This document shows, one piece after another, positions 1 through 11,266 of a DNA stretch of 64,000 nt. The DNA is taken from the NCBI GenBank assembly GCA_958298945.1, contig OY282605.1, forward strand, positions 29,986,811 through 30,050,810, written 5' to 3'. The notes beneath the pieces were generated by a model, which made no database searches, had not been told where the DNA came from, and saw only the letters and a program-made list of their open reading frames with translations. A program made the position numbers and the translations under genes. Each line of letters begins with the position of its first letter. Within the stretch, counting starts at the first letter, position 1. The stretch is from Atherix ibis (lineage: Eukaryota; Arthropoda; Insecta; Diptera; Athericidae).

Positions 1-1631
1 TTCATTTAAAATCATTTTTGAAACTACAATAAATTGCATGAAATTTATACCACGTTTCGAGTGAAATAATTCTTCAGGGGATTCCCTCAAACATATATAC
101 AGATCAATATTGATGGATATATTATGTTTTAGATTGTAGTTTTCATTTAGAATATCCCCGCTGATTTGAATGGGAAAAATTATTCCCATTTGTGAGTGAA
201 ACAGAATTTTTTTCTGAAACAAAATTTAAAACTAAAAAACAAACATAATTTCGTGGGAAATTGTTTTTTTTTTAAACAAAGGCAATATAATTAATTTCAT
301 CAATCATCAATTAACCATAAATTTATTATTAAAAGTAAAAGGTTTTTTTTTATTTGTTATTTTGGCAGAAATATTTAGCCATTTGGAAATATTTAATTTG
401 TCCAATTTTCAGATGAAATGTCTTATTTGGAAATGATGCGTGAAAAATTAATTTTCTTGAAATTTCCCTTTTTTTGTAATATTTATTATTTAATTGTGAA
501 AGTAGATTTTTTTTTTCTAAATAGAAATTTTGATTTGAAAATATGGAATATTTTTCTTTAATTAATCAAATTCGGTATGGCCTACCTTTATTCGTAACTA
601 AAATTTTTATGACAGTTTCCTGAATAGACAAATTTCTCGAAGGTGTTGCGTTAATGAATGATGGGCACTTTTTCTCTTCAACTTTAATAAATCATATAAA
701 AATTGATTAATAACTCTCTTATTTTTTTAATGAAAAATTATTTCCATCAATTGACAATAGTACTGATATTAAAAAAGAATAAATAGAAAAGAATAAGTGA
801 AAAGTTTTTGAATAGATTTTCTTTATTTTTTTTTAAATCTTTTTTACTAGAATAGATAAATTTTAAATTAAAAAACAAAAATACAAAACTAAACACAAAG
901 GTATCCTTATGGAAGTAGATTTGCATAGGTACAGACCCTCTTCATATCTCATTAATCAATTTTTTTTGGGGGGTTGATTTATTTACATTTTCTCCAGGTT
1001 ATACTTGGCAAGTAGTCTCTCTATTTTTCTTAGTAAAATAATTAATCTAATAGTGAAATAGAATTGTCTATTTTAGATTGCATTGAATATTCACTAGCAT
1101 TACACAGAAATTCATTCAATTTATGAGGCAGACACTAATTTATTGTCTCTTGCTATACGAGAGGAACATACACGTACGTAACTTGTTTGCTAGCTGGAAA
1201 GAAGCTCTGTTACTGTCCTTTGTGCAATACGATAGCAATTATTTTCGTTAAAGATTCATGTAACCAAGTATTTTCATAGTATTACATAGAAAATCAGAAA
1301 AAAACAACCAAGAAATAATATGTACATAAAACCAGAAGATGAACATTGTACTGCAGATCTGTTTTAAGCTTTAAGCATTATAAAAGGTGGGTAGTGTCTC
1401 TTAAGAATTGGCTAAAATTACTTCTTGAAGTAATTATTTTTCCCGGAAATTGAAAATAGTTCTATTCACTTAATTGTATCATTTAAAATTAGAACTAATT
1501 TTATACTAACATTTTCATTTGATATTATTGATCGGATGATAATTTTTAGAAATTTTTTTGTAGTACTAAATAAACGAGAACATACGTGTATTATTCAAGA
1601 AAAATATTTGTTTTTAATTGGTTAGGTGTAA
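1..1631. other. AT-rich gene-free stretch
   Basis: This stretch consists of AT-rich sequence with many A and T runs. I see no reading frame with coding character, no RNA gene and no recognisable transposon until the mariner end near 1632. Confidence 0.6.
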
Positions 1632-1870
1632 GAGGAATTTACGAGGTGTGGTAAAAAAGTGATGGGATTGACGTTACTGTGATTGATCTGGCAGCACTGC
1701 GGACGTACACTTCATATACCTTGTACCCTACCACTAGATTAATGGATAGGCCTTTATACAAAAATTGTGGCACAATTTTGTTTGCAATATATTCATAGAA
1801 CGCACACACATATGCAAAATAACAGAAACGGCGTAAATCATAGGGGGTCAATTTTAAACTTCAGCATGCG
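1632..1870 (+). mobile_element. Solo mariner end fragment
   Basis: The start, 'tacgaggtgtggtaaaaaag', resembles the terminal inverted repeat and 5' leader of mariner elements. The following 'gatctggcagcactgc' resembles the 'gatctggcaacaatgc' leader of the more complete mariner relic at 51.23 kb on the same strand. No transposase domain follows, and no partner inverted repeat was seen nearby. It is therefore probably a solo 5' end left by deletion of the rest. The right limit is approximate. Confidence 0.4.
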
Positions 1871-2018
1871 ATTGAAGCGGTTCGTTTAAAATCATTTTCA
1901 TATGTGATGGATTTTGTTGTTTGATGGAATTAGTTATGGAAATTTGCAATAAAATACCGTATTCTATATTAAAATATTATTTATTTATTTATAATATTTT
2001 CATTTTATTTATTTTACT

Positions 2019-3363
2019 ATACGAAATCTGTTCAAAAAGTGTCGCGAATTTTGTGTTTTTTTGAAAAATTATTTATTTATTTATGAATATCTATTTTGTC
2101 ACCTTCAAAGTAATTCCCACCAGATATTATACACTTTTTTCCAATCCTTGAAGCACTTCAAAAAATCATTTTCTGTGATCTTGTTCAGCTCCTCTTTCGA
2201 TGCTGTTTTTATCTCCTCAGTCGTAGCGTAACGTCGTCCTTTCATGGGGCTCTTCAGTTTCGGGAACCGACATAACACAATATTAGTTTGTTATTTTTGG
2301 CCAAAAATGGCAAAAGCCAATTTTTGTTTTTCCACAAATCCGGGCGTTTCTGGCGGATTGCTTCGCGCAACTTGCGCATAACTTGCAGGTAATATTCCTA
2401 ATTGACCATTCTACCCTGGTGCAAGAACTCATGATGCACCATGCCGCTGCAATCGAAGAAAACTGTAAGCAAAACCTTCACGCCGCTGCAATCGAAGAAA
2501 ACTGTAAGCAAAAGCCAATTTTTGTTTTTCCACAAATCCGGGCGTTTCTGGCGGATTGCTTCGCGCAACTTGCGCATAACTTATAGGTAATATTCCTAAT
2601 TGACCGTTCTACCCTGTGGTAAGAACTCATGATGCACCATGCCGCTGCAATCGAAGAAAACTGTAAGCAAAACCTTCACATTCGACCGAACTAAGAGCGC
2701 TTTTTTCGGTCTTGGCTCGTGAGGTAGCTTCCATTGGGATGATTGAGCTTTGGTTTTGACATCATACTATAAACCCATGATTTGTCACCAGTTATGACCC
2801 TCCGGCGCAAATTTGGGTAATCGCGGACGGAGTCCAACAGCTGTTTTTGATCGAAATTCAGCAATTTTGGTACGAATTTCGCAGCGACCCGTCTCGCGCC
2901 CAAATCTCACATCCTCAGCAACTTCTCTAACGGTGATTCGACGATTGACCAATACTATTTTCTTCACTTCATCAATGTTTTCGTCCGGTATGCCTTTCGT
3001 CGTTCACATCTTCTCGCCCCTCTGAGAACATTTTCTACTACCCATAAACGTTGATTCGGTCCAAGGTAGCTTCACCATATGCCACAGTCAATATTCAAAA
3101 TGCGTCTGCGCAATAAATTTTGTTTTTTCACACAAAATTTGATACTGATTCTTTGATCTATTTTTTGGAATGGGCAAAAATCGAAGACGAGCCAAAACAC
3201 GTGGAAGCAAAGCAGCTGTCAAAACTGAACATTCAAAATGGCCGAACTTTTCGGTATAAGTGAAAGACATGAGGACTAACATAACGCCATAAAAAAAAAT
3301 GAAAATCGAATATACGTAACTCCCGGAAATTTAAATTCGCGATACTTTTTGAACAGACCTCGT
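2019..3363 (-). mobile_element. DD34D mariner element, degenerate, with internal duplication
   Basis: This is a mariner-family cut-and-paste transposon lying in reverse. The left end 'acgaaatctgttcaaaaagt' (2021) and the right end, whose reverse complement reads 'tacgaggtctgttcaaaaag' (ending about 3363), form the terminal inverted repeats. Read on the minus strand, the transposase remains include the N-terminal HTH region (about 2967-2785, with 'VLVNRRITVREVAEDVRFG'), the first catalytic block 'ITGDKSWVY' (near 2790), a central region (2700-2310) and the C-terminal part (2270-2090). The frame is broken many times, so it is not autonomous. A 198-bp internal tandem duplication (see 2311-2678) makes it longer than it should be. 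The region outside the transposase at 3150-3300 is the element's 5' leader, which recurs at 28.0, 33.1, 55.6 and 56.9 kb. Confidence 0.85.
2311..2678. repeat. Tandem duplication inside mariner (198-bp period)
   Basis: The segment beginning 'caaaagccaatttttgtttt' at 2311 and ending 'gtaagcaaaaccttca' at 2480 recurs from 2509 to about 2678 with only a few changes. Between them (2481-2508) is a third, partial copy of the segment's tail ('gccgctgcaatcgaagaaaa'). It lies in the central transposase region, so the duplication arose after or during decay of the mariner. Confidence 0.85.
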
Positions 3364-3559
3364 ATTGTAATTTAAAATCTTTATATTTATGTTGATAAAT
3401 TTGTTTAAAAAAAGCAATATTTATTTTAGAAGCACAATTATCAGAAAAATTCTAATATTTCGTATAAAAGAGCATTATCGGTAAAGGTCATTAAATTAGC
3501 TACAGCAACTACTTTTTTTGATACCATTGACAAGGGATAATATGTTTTTAAACGGACCG

Positions 3560-4133
3560 TGTTCCTTGCAATAGGAATGATATGTTTTTAAATGGACCGT
3601 GCTGCTGCTATATTTCAAATGTCAAAATCTTCTGTCACTGTCAGTTGCATTTAGTAAAGTATGCAATTTATTCGTAGAAAGATATACGCCTCAACAACGC
3701 TTGAAAATAATCCAATTTTTTTAATAAAAAAAATAGTTCTTTAATTGCAACTTATCGTGCACTTCTTCGAATTTATAGTCGGCATAATTGGTGTGGTGTG
3801 CTCGCATTTCAGTAAGACAACGATCCGGACGAAGTGCCGAGAATATTACTGCAGTTCAGGCAAGTGTTGATGAAGAGCCAAATTTATCAATTTTAAGGCA
3901 TTCATTCTCTGTCACAACAACATGGCGTGGTTTACAAAAATGAAGAGCCAAATTTTTACTTTACAAAGAATTGAAGCGGTTGGACCATCGCAAACGCTGT
4001 GAATTTTCTGATTTTGCTCTGAAACAACTTGAATATCATGCCGATTTTTCCAAGAAAATCAATTTTTCAGATAGAGTTCATTTTTATCTCTCTGGATCGC
4101 TGAATAAACCAATTGTCGGTACAAAATTCGCGA
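3560..4133 (+). mobile_element. DD41D (rosa-like) Tc1-mariner relic
   Basis: This is a fragment of an element of the same type as the one at 20.2 kb, on the + strand. The 5' end 'aggaatgatatgtttttaaa' resembles that element's terminal repeat, and a short stretch just before it (3539-3561) repeats 'gatatgtttttaaacggac', suggesting a small duplication. Transposase traces in order are a 'VTTTWRGLQK' HTH block (near 3915), then 'LKRLDHRKRCEFSDF' and the first catalytic block 'INFSDRVHF' (3970-4100), where the usual DEAHF has become DRVHF. The element stops abruptly at 'NKPIVG' and abuts a mariner end. Confidence 0.65.
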
Positions 4134-4163
4134 TACTTTTTGAGCAGACCTCGCACATATACG
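4130..4163 (-). mobile_element. Isolated mariner right-end fragment
   Basis: The string 'aattcgcgatactttttgag' followed by 'cagacctcg' matches the right terminal inverted repeat of the 2.0-3.4 kb mariner family. It is fused directly to the truncated DD41D relic, with no mariner body present, so it marks a deletion or recombination junction. Confidence 0.7.
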
Positions 4164-4194
4164 GAAATCTGACATACGGGCCTTTCCAGGTATT

Positions 4195-4235
4195 CTTTAA
4201 TCTAAGCTTGTACCTTAGTTCCTCCTAGACGTATA
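4195..4235 (+). mobile_element. Short mariner leader fragment
   Basis: The string 'cttagttcctcctagacgt' matches, with one or two changes, the leader at 51.30 kb ('gttagttcctcctaggcgt') of the mariner relic there. Only about 40 bp is shared. Confidence 0.35.
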
Positions 4236-4239
4236 ATTT

Positions 4240-4740
4240 TCCCGCCTCAATTAATTGGTTCTCGTAATGAAAGCACTTCCAATTTAAAGCGAGATTATTG
4301 ATGGCTCAACTTTTGACTGCACTGAGCTTCTATTCGATCGATTTCTAGATGCGATTCATCTGAAGCCATACCGTATCCCAAATCAAAGGTACTCCTGGTA
4401 CGAACTTCGTCACGCAGTTGCCGATAATATGCTTTGAAACGTTTATGTAATTTTTCCATTCTTTTGTACCTTGAAAAAAGCATCTTCAATTCGAGACTTC
4501 AATTACCGATGATTCTATTCCGCATTACAGATATCATTTCGAAGAGTGCCAACAGCTTCTATTTCGGACAACTTATCTGTTACTTCAGAGTACTGAAGAC
4601 TATAAAAAGTTTATTTTGGCTAAGTGCATTCTTTTTTTTCCACTATTTTTTAAATTAAGCTTTTAAATAGAATTTGATTTCTCCTTTAGAAGATCCTTGT
4701 CCTGTTTCAAGGTACAAAATAGCATTTCAGGCTCTTTGAT
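4240..4740 (-). pseudogene. Unidentified coding-like fragment
   Basis: I do not recognise this. On the minus strand, two overlapping reading frames look protein-like and charged: one reads 'EKLHKRFKAYYRQLRDEVRT' followed by 'GMASDESHLEIDRIEAQC' (4480-4300). An upstream segment reads 'YSEVTDKLSEIEAVGTL' (about 4600-4550), and another reads 'EMLFCTLKQDKDLLKEK' (4735-4685). The pieces are in different frames or separated by stops. Composition (many K, E, R and L) suggests a helical or coiled-coil protein. It could be a decayed host gene copy or an unfamiliar transposon ORF. Base composition is richer in GC than the surroundings. Confidence 0.3.
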
Positions 4741-4991
4741 TTTTGCTATTATTTTATTTATACCAGCCTATTTATATGAAAATATTTTTCATACATTTTT
4801 ATACTCTTCCATAAATAATTTCAAAAAATCTAGATTACATGTACTATAGTTGGTAACTACACCAGCAAACTGCAAGTGTTTCTATTGCTTAAAATATCGG
4901 TGTTTGCTTTACTATAACTGCTGAGCAAAGATAAGAAACGATCCTTTTTAAATTTCAGATTTATATATAAAATTGCATCAAGAAATAAATA

Positions 4992-6831
4992 CACCCATAC
5001 CTCGCTATATGGCCGCTCTTTATACGGCATTTCGCTACAAAGCCCTCTTCAATTAAGGCACGTTTTTCGATTTACGGCCTAAAATGTTTCGCTATAACGA
5101 CAAAAAAAACTTTTTTCGAATGTCGCTATATCTACATATTGAAGAATGGAGATACCGATGAATCTGCTGAAGATGTTATATTCCAAGCAAGCCGAGGATG
5201 GTTTGAAAAATTTAAAAATTGATTTAATTTGCATAATTTGAAAATGAAAGGTGAAGCAGCTAGCGCCAATGAGGCCGCATCTAGAGAATATCCCAACATT
5301 TTAAAGGGAATTATTGAAAGAGGTTGTTATAAACCTGAACAAGTGTTTAACGTAGACGAAACAGGGCTTTATTGGAAGCGAACGCCCAATCGCACGTACA
5401 TTTAAAAAACCGAAAAATCTGCGCCTGGTTATAAGGTGTCTAAAGAATGATTAACTTTGCTATTTGGTGCAAATGCCGCGGGTGATTTTAAGCTAAAACC
5501 ACTTTTAATATATTTGTCCGAAAATCCAAGGCCTCTTAAAGGACTAAATAAAAATCAATTACCCGTCATATGGAGATCCAACAAGAAAGCTTGGATGACT
5601 AAAGCTACTTTTGAGGATTGGTTCAAAAATCACTTTTGTACAGAAGTGAAAAAATATTTGCGAGACAATAACTTAAGCAACAGGGCTTTGCTAATTTTGG
5701 ATAATGCACCAGGGCATCCTACTAATTTATCCGAACTACAATCTGAAGATTTCATGATTGAGTACGTTCCGAAAAATACAACAGCTCTGATCCAACCAAT
5801 GGATCAGGGTGCAATAGCCACTTTTAAGGCATATTACCTGCGCCGAACTTTCCGACAATTTATAAGGGAAACCGATGGTAAATCTTCAATTAAAACATTT
5901 TGGAAAAACTATAATATCAAGGATGCTGTTGACAGCATCAGTGAATCATGGAAGGAATTAGAATTAAATACAATGAACCATGTTTGGAAAAAAATATGGC
6001 CAGAATGTGTAAAAAGTACTGATGCAGAAGTTAATTTCCTTCCTGAAATTAGGCAAAACATTTTGGATCTAGCACATGATCTCGGCTTTGAATGTTTGAA
6101 CGAACGTGATGTGCTTTATCTACTTGAAGCTGATAGGGAACCCCTTTCATATGAGGAACTCATTCAGTTGCAAGCAGAACCGGCATTTGATGAAGAGACA
6201 GAGCCTGTTGTATCCAAACAGCTAACATCAAAAAATTTGTCGAAAGCTTTTTTCTATTTCGAACAAGAAATAAACATCCTCCTTGAAAACGATCCTGACG
6301 TCGAACGTAGCGCTAAAGTTTCTCGGGGAATTAACTCAGTCATTAGCTGTTATAAATTACTGCAGAGCGAAATAGACAAGAAGGCAAGACAAATAACGTT
6401 GGACAATTTTTTTAAGCCAGGCTCATCCTTACCAGCGTAAAATGATGACGACAGTAATCGGGAGGTTACCATTTCTTCATCGTCTTCAGATTAAATCCAT
6501 TTTAAAAAAAATTATGTATGTATACATACACATATTTTATGTAACATGAAGTTGTTTAATTTTTGTTTATAGATTATTGCTGGTTTTTGGAGTATGTTAT
6601 TATTTTATGTACAAATGTATGTACTTGTTATATATGTATTTTTGATTTAAATGAAATAAAAAGATAAAATGCATTTTGAATGATAAACCATGTTACATAT
6701 TTAGCAAATTTGGAACCGATCCCATTGGATTTGTATGAATTTGTATTAGAATAATTGATTCCTTATACGGCTTTTCGCTTTGCGGCCAAGTTTCGTGGAA
6801 CGTATCTAGGCCGTAAAGCGAGGTATGGGTG
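4992..6831 (+). mobile_element. Tigger/pogo-type DNA transposon with TIRs and TA duplication
   Basis: The ends are 'cacccatacctcgctatatg' (4992) and its inverted counterpart 'gcgaggtatgggtg' (ending 6831), each bordered by a TA target duplication (4990-4991 and 6832-6833). 'CATACCTCG' near the terminus is the hallmark of Tigger elements. Subterminal stretches rich in 'gcggcc' and 'tttcgct' also recur at both ends (5000-5100, 6765-6825). The interior holds a pogo/jerky-type DDE transposase (see separate entry). Precise ends and the TSD show a real transposition rather than a random fragment. The element is about 1.84 kb, shorter than usual because part of the transposase N-terminus is missing. 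Confidence 0.9.
5150..6440 (+). pseudogene. Tigger/pogo DDE transposase, N-terminal part lost or broken
   Basis: This encodes the catalytic half of a pogo/Tigger transposase (DDE_1, CENP-B/jerky-like). An open frame of 327 residues (5457-6440) contains the second catalytic block 'LILDNAPGHP' (about 5695) and the third 'LIQPMDQGAIATFK' (about 5790). These aspartates are 34 positions apart, and a long C-terminal tail follows. The first catalytic block 'VFNVDETGLYW' lies upstream at 5348-5380 in the same protein sense but is cut off by stops: one in 'FKN*FN', one after 'NRTYI', and one in 'SKE*LTL'. The CENP-B-type HTH DNA-binding region expected before it is absent or unrecognisable. The product cannot be an active transposase as it stands. 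No sign of host domestication was seen. Confidence 0.85.
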
Positions 6832-6833
6832 TA

Positions 6834-7960
6834 TTTGATTTTGTATTTTTTTTGCTGTTGTAATAATTTATATTTAAATATAAAATAAAATAATTTTTTT
6901 TCGGTATTCAAAATTAAGTAATAATATCTAAATTTTAACAATACTTTTATATAATTTTGTAGATATTTAAATTTAATTTGATAATATTCAATTTATTCTA
7001 TAAAATGAGTTTGCAATAAAAATTTTGTTATAAATTATTAAGTTACAATATTCAAGGATACACTTGTAAAATGATAGATGAAATTGTTCATTTTATATTG
7101 TTTTATATATATATATATATATATGTACTTAATAGGCACTTGACAAAAGCGTAATTGTAGATTATAGAAAGTCAACAAACAAAAAAAATATTTCCTAAGC
7201 TATTTTCTGCATGATTTATTCTTCGTAAAGTTTTAATGTTTCTCACTTTTATTCACCTTCTCATGTTCTTATTAGAATCTATTTAAAATCTTCAAATTTA
7301 CCTGACTTAATATAACATCGCAAAAAAACAACACCAACAAAAAAAAAGCAAAAATTTACAATAGATATGTTAAATTTACTTTCAAATTATTACTGATGAT
7401 AACTTTGCCTTTGGCCCTATTAACTTTTTATTTTTAGTATGACAAGAATTTGTAATTCATGAAACTTTTGATTGATGATTCTTTGTTAACTATTAGAACG
7501 ATAAAGTTTTGTGTCAAGAAAATTATGGATGGCATGTCCTTTCTCTGTTCGTCCTCTCCTTATTTTTTCTCGATAATTGTACGTCATTTTATTAAATTGA
7601 AACGAAAATAATCTTTACACAAGAATATTATCAACATTTAAATACAAGTCAATAAAATTTAAATTATTTTATATTAAAGAATAAATATCTAACTTTCAGA
7701 GAACAGACTTTAGAATAAATAATCAAAAACAAAAACGGAATATTCGTACAATGTTCATAAAATATTTACTATAAAATTTTGTTTTATTATTTAAGGATCG
7801 AATTAATGAAAAATTTATAAAAATTCTGTAAAGCCTAAAAATTTTGCAAACTCTTTTATGTAATTTGGAACATGCGCGGGGTTATCTACTAAAAAATTAA
7901 AAAATAAATTACATTTTTATTATGTATAAATTATAAAATCATTCAAATATTTGGTACAAA
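6834..7960. other. AT-rich gene-free stretch with AT microsatellite
   Basis: There is no coding potential. A (TA)n tract of about 10 units occurs at 7104-7124. No recognisable transposon was found before the DD41D relic near 7960. Confidence 0.55.
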
Positions 7961-9930
7961 ATTTTCTGCAGGACCCTATCTTTTGGAGGAAATTTTTGAT
8001 GAATTTTTCATATATTTCGGGCTATTATCCGGCCGTTATTTGATGAAAGTTAGTCTGTAAAAACTCTTAAACTTAAAAATTGTTTGTAGAAATATAATTT
8101 TTTGTATCTAGTCTTACAAAAAAATAAGTCAATGGCATCAAGTCGTACGATATTAGAGGTCAATTGATATAAAAAAATTGCGAAATTAGGGGTCCTGGGA
8201 AATTTTCGCATAAGAAAAAATAAATTCATCGTGTTGTGTGAGTTAAAAATTGACGGTAACTATTTCTTCTGCATCATTTTCAAAAAAATATGGTCTAAAG
8301 AGACCCTAAAATTAAAATACATACCAGAAATTTACTTTTCGCAGAAAAATATCTTTTCTTCAGCTACTTCTGAATTTTTTAAATTTTGAACATTTTTTTT
8401 GATGAATTTTTCACATATTTTGGGCTGTTATCCGGCCATTACTTGATATAAATGTTGGTTTTTAAATGCAACAAAATTTGAAGATTATCTTTGCAAGCAG
8501 AATTTTTTATGTAACTGTAGAAAAAAAATTGAGCATTATCAAATTTTAAAATTACGCGCAATAAAGCCAAAATTTATTATGTTATAGTACCAGTGGCACA
8601 CTCTTGTAAAAATGATATACAGACTAAATTAAAATCTTTAAGTTAGGTTAAAAAAAATACGGGGAAATATTATTTTTAAACAAAAATGGATACCAGACAG
8701 CAATTTTTCGCGGATAAAAAGGCTTCTCTTCACTCATTTATGTATTTTTAGAGCCTTGGCATCAGTTTGGACTTAGAGCTGAGCATTTCACTATCCACCA
8801 GCGTCATCGCATAGTCGATTACATAGCGTTTTCTATGCCCAGTCGTATTTCTTGACATTTCGCACGCTTTCGACTATGTATGGCATGCTTACCTTAAAAT
8901 CCTATTTGTCAGACCGATATTTGCAGGTAGCTTAAAATATTGAGTATTCTGATATTTATCCTATCTCCGACGGTGTTCCTCAGGGAAGTATCCTAAGTCC
9001 AATCCTTTACAATGGATTTACACCCACAATATTCCTTGTTATAGTGATATCTTAACCGCAATATATGCTGACGATACAGATATCCTTACACATCACAAAG
9101 ATCTTTCCACAGCCATCAATATCCTACAGAACCACATCCACTCTTTGGAGTCCTAGTTCAAAAAGTGGAGAGTGGAGGTCAATGAGCAAAAATCTGCTCA
9201 TGTTACTTTCATACTCTGCCGAGAATAGATACCCGATTAAACACTAAATCGCAGTAATATTTCACCAAAAACGGGCGTGCGTTACGTTGGACTCATATTC
9301 GACAAATGGTTAACATGGACCTTTCACGCGAAAACTCAAAGAAGTGAACTTAATGGACGATACAAACAATTTATACGATACCTAAATAATAGGTCAAAGA
9401 TGACAATAAAAAGCAAACTATTACTATACAATACGGTACTGAAACCAATATGGACATACGGACTAGAACGTTGGTATTCGACTAAGCATTCCAATTCCCT
9501 TCCAATCCAAACCCTAGAATCTCAAATCCTTCGAAAAATTGTCAATATGACCTAAACGTTCAATTTGTTCTTAAACTGTACATCTTCCATTATAAAAAAT
9601 TCCATTCGCATCTATCTTACTATCCTAATCTTTAGGAAGAGAATAGGTCACTGCCACCCTTCCATTATACACCCATCAACGTTTGAAACGGCAATGGCTT
9701 AGCGATTTTTTGAACTTACACATATAAATGTCGATGGGTGTTTTCCCCTTAAATGTCTTTATACCATTGTATATTCCCTTAAAAAAGCTGCTTGTTACAA
9801 ATTATATGTTGTTATAGATAACATTTAAATTTAAAAAAAAGTTCATTGAAAAAATTTACCACATTTTTTGGGACTGTCATGATTTATAGTATAAAATGAC
9901 TAAACTTTATGCTAAAAAAATTGACAGGTA
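7960..9930 (-). mobile_element. DD41D mariner relic A, interrupted by a jockey LINE
   Basis: This is an old transposase relic read on the minus strand. The stretch 8120-8240 gives shifted pieces resembling 'THTTR', 'FPGPLIS' and 'YDLMP', which correspond to the 'THTTR...FPGR.IS...WPPRSCDLTPLD' catalytic section of DD41D (rosa-like) elements. The 'gcatatttcgggctg' type block and its neighbours (7990-8460, partly duplicated within the relic) recur in all seven relics of this family here. The relic is split by the jockey fragment at about 8760-9835. The tail resumes at 9836-9930 with 'tatagtataaaatgactaaa', shared with the relic tail at 34.03 kb. Limits are approximate. Confidence 0.65.
8760..9835 (+). 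mobile_element. Jockey-clade non-LTR retrotransposon fragment
   Basis: This is a 5'-truncated LINE of the jockey clade, read on the + strand. Reverse transcriptase motifs appear in order: 'SDGVPQGSILSPILYNG' (about 8967-9015), the catalytic 'IYADDTDILT' (9061-9090, YADD intact), and a thumb region 'KWRVEVNEQKSA' (9160-9195). The C-terminal part (9277-9555) is open for 92 codons, with 'VGLIFDKWLTW' and 'LLLYNTVLKPIWTYGL'. Stop codons and a frameshift separate the RT motifs from this part. It ends in an A-rich tail at about 9810-9835. It lies inside DD41D relic A and is therefore younger than it. Confidence 0.85.
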
Positions 9931-10899
9931 TAAAATGAGAGGGATATGTACTTTCTGAATCGCAAAATGTATAACGTAAGCCTTTACTAATTTCGGTTAA
10001 TTTTTCCACAAACTACAAATGTGAACATATTTCAGATTTGTTTTTTTTTTGTTGTTGTTTAAAATTTTTTGTTCCTTTCATTAAAATTTAAAAATAAAAA
10101 AACCAAAATAAATATAAGTTGAGCCACTACATTTGTGGTTAAATTGAAAAAATCCTTTTCATCGCATTTATCAGTATTTATCCATACTGAACTATCTTGT
10201 ATTTTTTACTATTGTATTTTATAGTGTATTGGAAAATAAAATTCATTCTCATATGTGGACTATCGTCCAGTTGGTTTCGATCCATGTAATCATGATTTTG
10301 TAATAATAAAAAATAATGGATATGAAAATCCTTATGGCAATGTTGAATTTAGCTCATAATACAAGTGTTCAATTCGAATTGTGAGAGCTTTTTTCATGGA
10401 AAATTACCGATTTTTCCAATTGCGGATATGCAAATGCAAATTCGCCACAATTCACTATAAACAAACGACAAATTCATGCATATTTGTATTTTTCTAATAA
10501 ATGAAGCATTGGATAAAAAATTTTAAATTCCCTTTTAGAATAGAAATTTTCAATGCTTAAAAAAATATTTAAAAAAAAGCTCCGATTAATTTATGCATTT
10601 TATAGTAATGAGGACAGAGTATTGAAAATAATAATAATGAAGCGATTAGAAATTTCATTTTATCATTCATTTTTTAATCGATAAAATTTTCATTATTTTC
10701 TACATTTTTCATTTTGATTATTTTCTTATATAATCGATAAAATTTATATCTAATGAATATTTATTATAGAATATTCATACATAATTAGCACGAGAAGCTT
10801 GAAAAATACTTTTAAACATGAACATTTTTTTGATTCAATGTACTTGTAGTTTAACGACCGGCTATGATAAACATATACGAATAGTGGACTTTAGTAAAA
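9931..10899. other. AT-rich gene-free stretch
   Basis: No coding frame, RNA gene or recognisable mobile element was seen here. Short palindromic AT tracts such as 'ttaatcgataaaatttt' (10675-10692) and 'ataatcgataaaattta' (10730-10746) occur but have no assigned role. Confidence 0.5.
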
Positions 10900-11266
10900 C
10901 TTTATGATATAATTTCAATTTTAATAAATATTGTTTTTATAACATGGCTCAGAGTATAATATTACTCAAATAACTACCGAAAAACTTATTGCAGAACTCG
11001 ATCTTTTTTAGGTAATTTTTTTCAAACTTATTGCATATTTCAATCCGTTTTGAGGTAGATTTTTTGCATTATTAACAGTTGTTCAACGCTCTAACACTTT
11101 AGGATTATTTATATCAGGTGCGTTAAAATAATTTATTAATCTGCTAAGATTCACACTGGCCATATCAATTATATTTTGCAGTAAAAATTCAGGAATGGAG
11201 ATTTTTACTCAATTATGTAGTTCAGTGAATTTAACTAAACAGTTTATAATTGCATAGTATTGCTTT

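Noticed and set aside
2383..2586. Open frame containing a repeated peptide
   Set aside because: The repeat is the tandem duplication in the mariner read on the wrong strand.
7104..7124. TA repeat as a transposon target or end
   Set aside because: A plain microsatellite; no inverted ends flank it.
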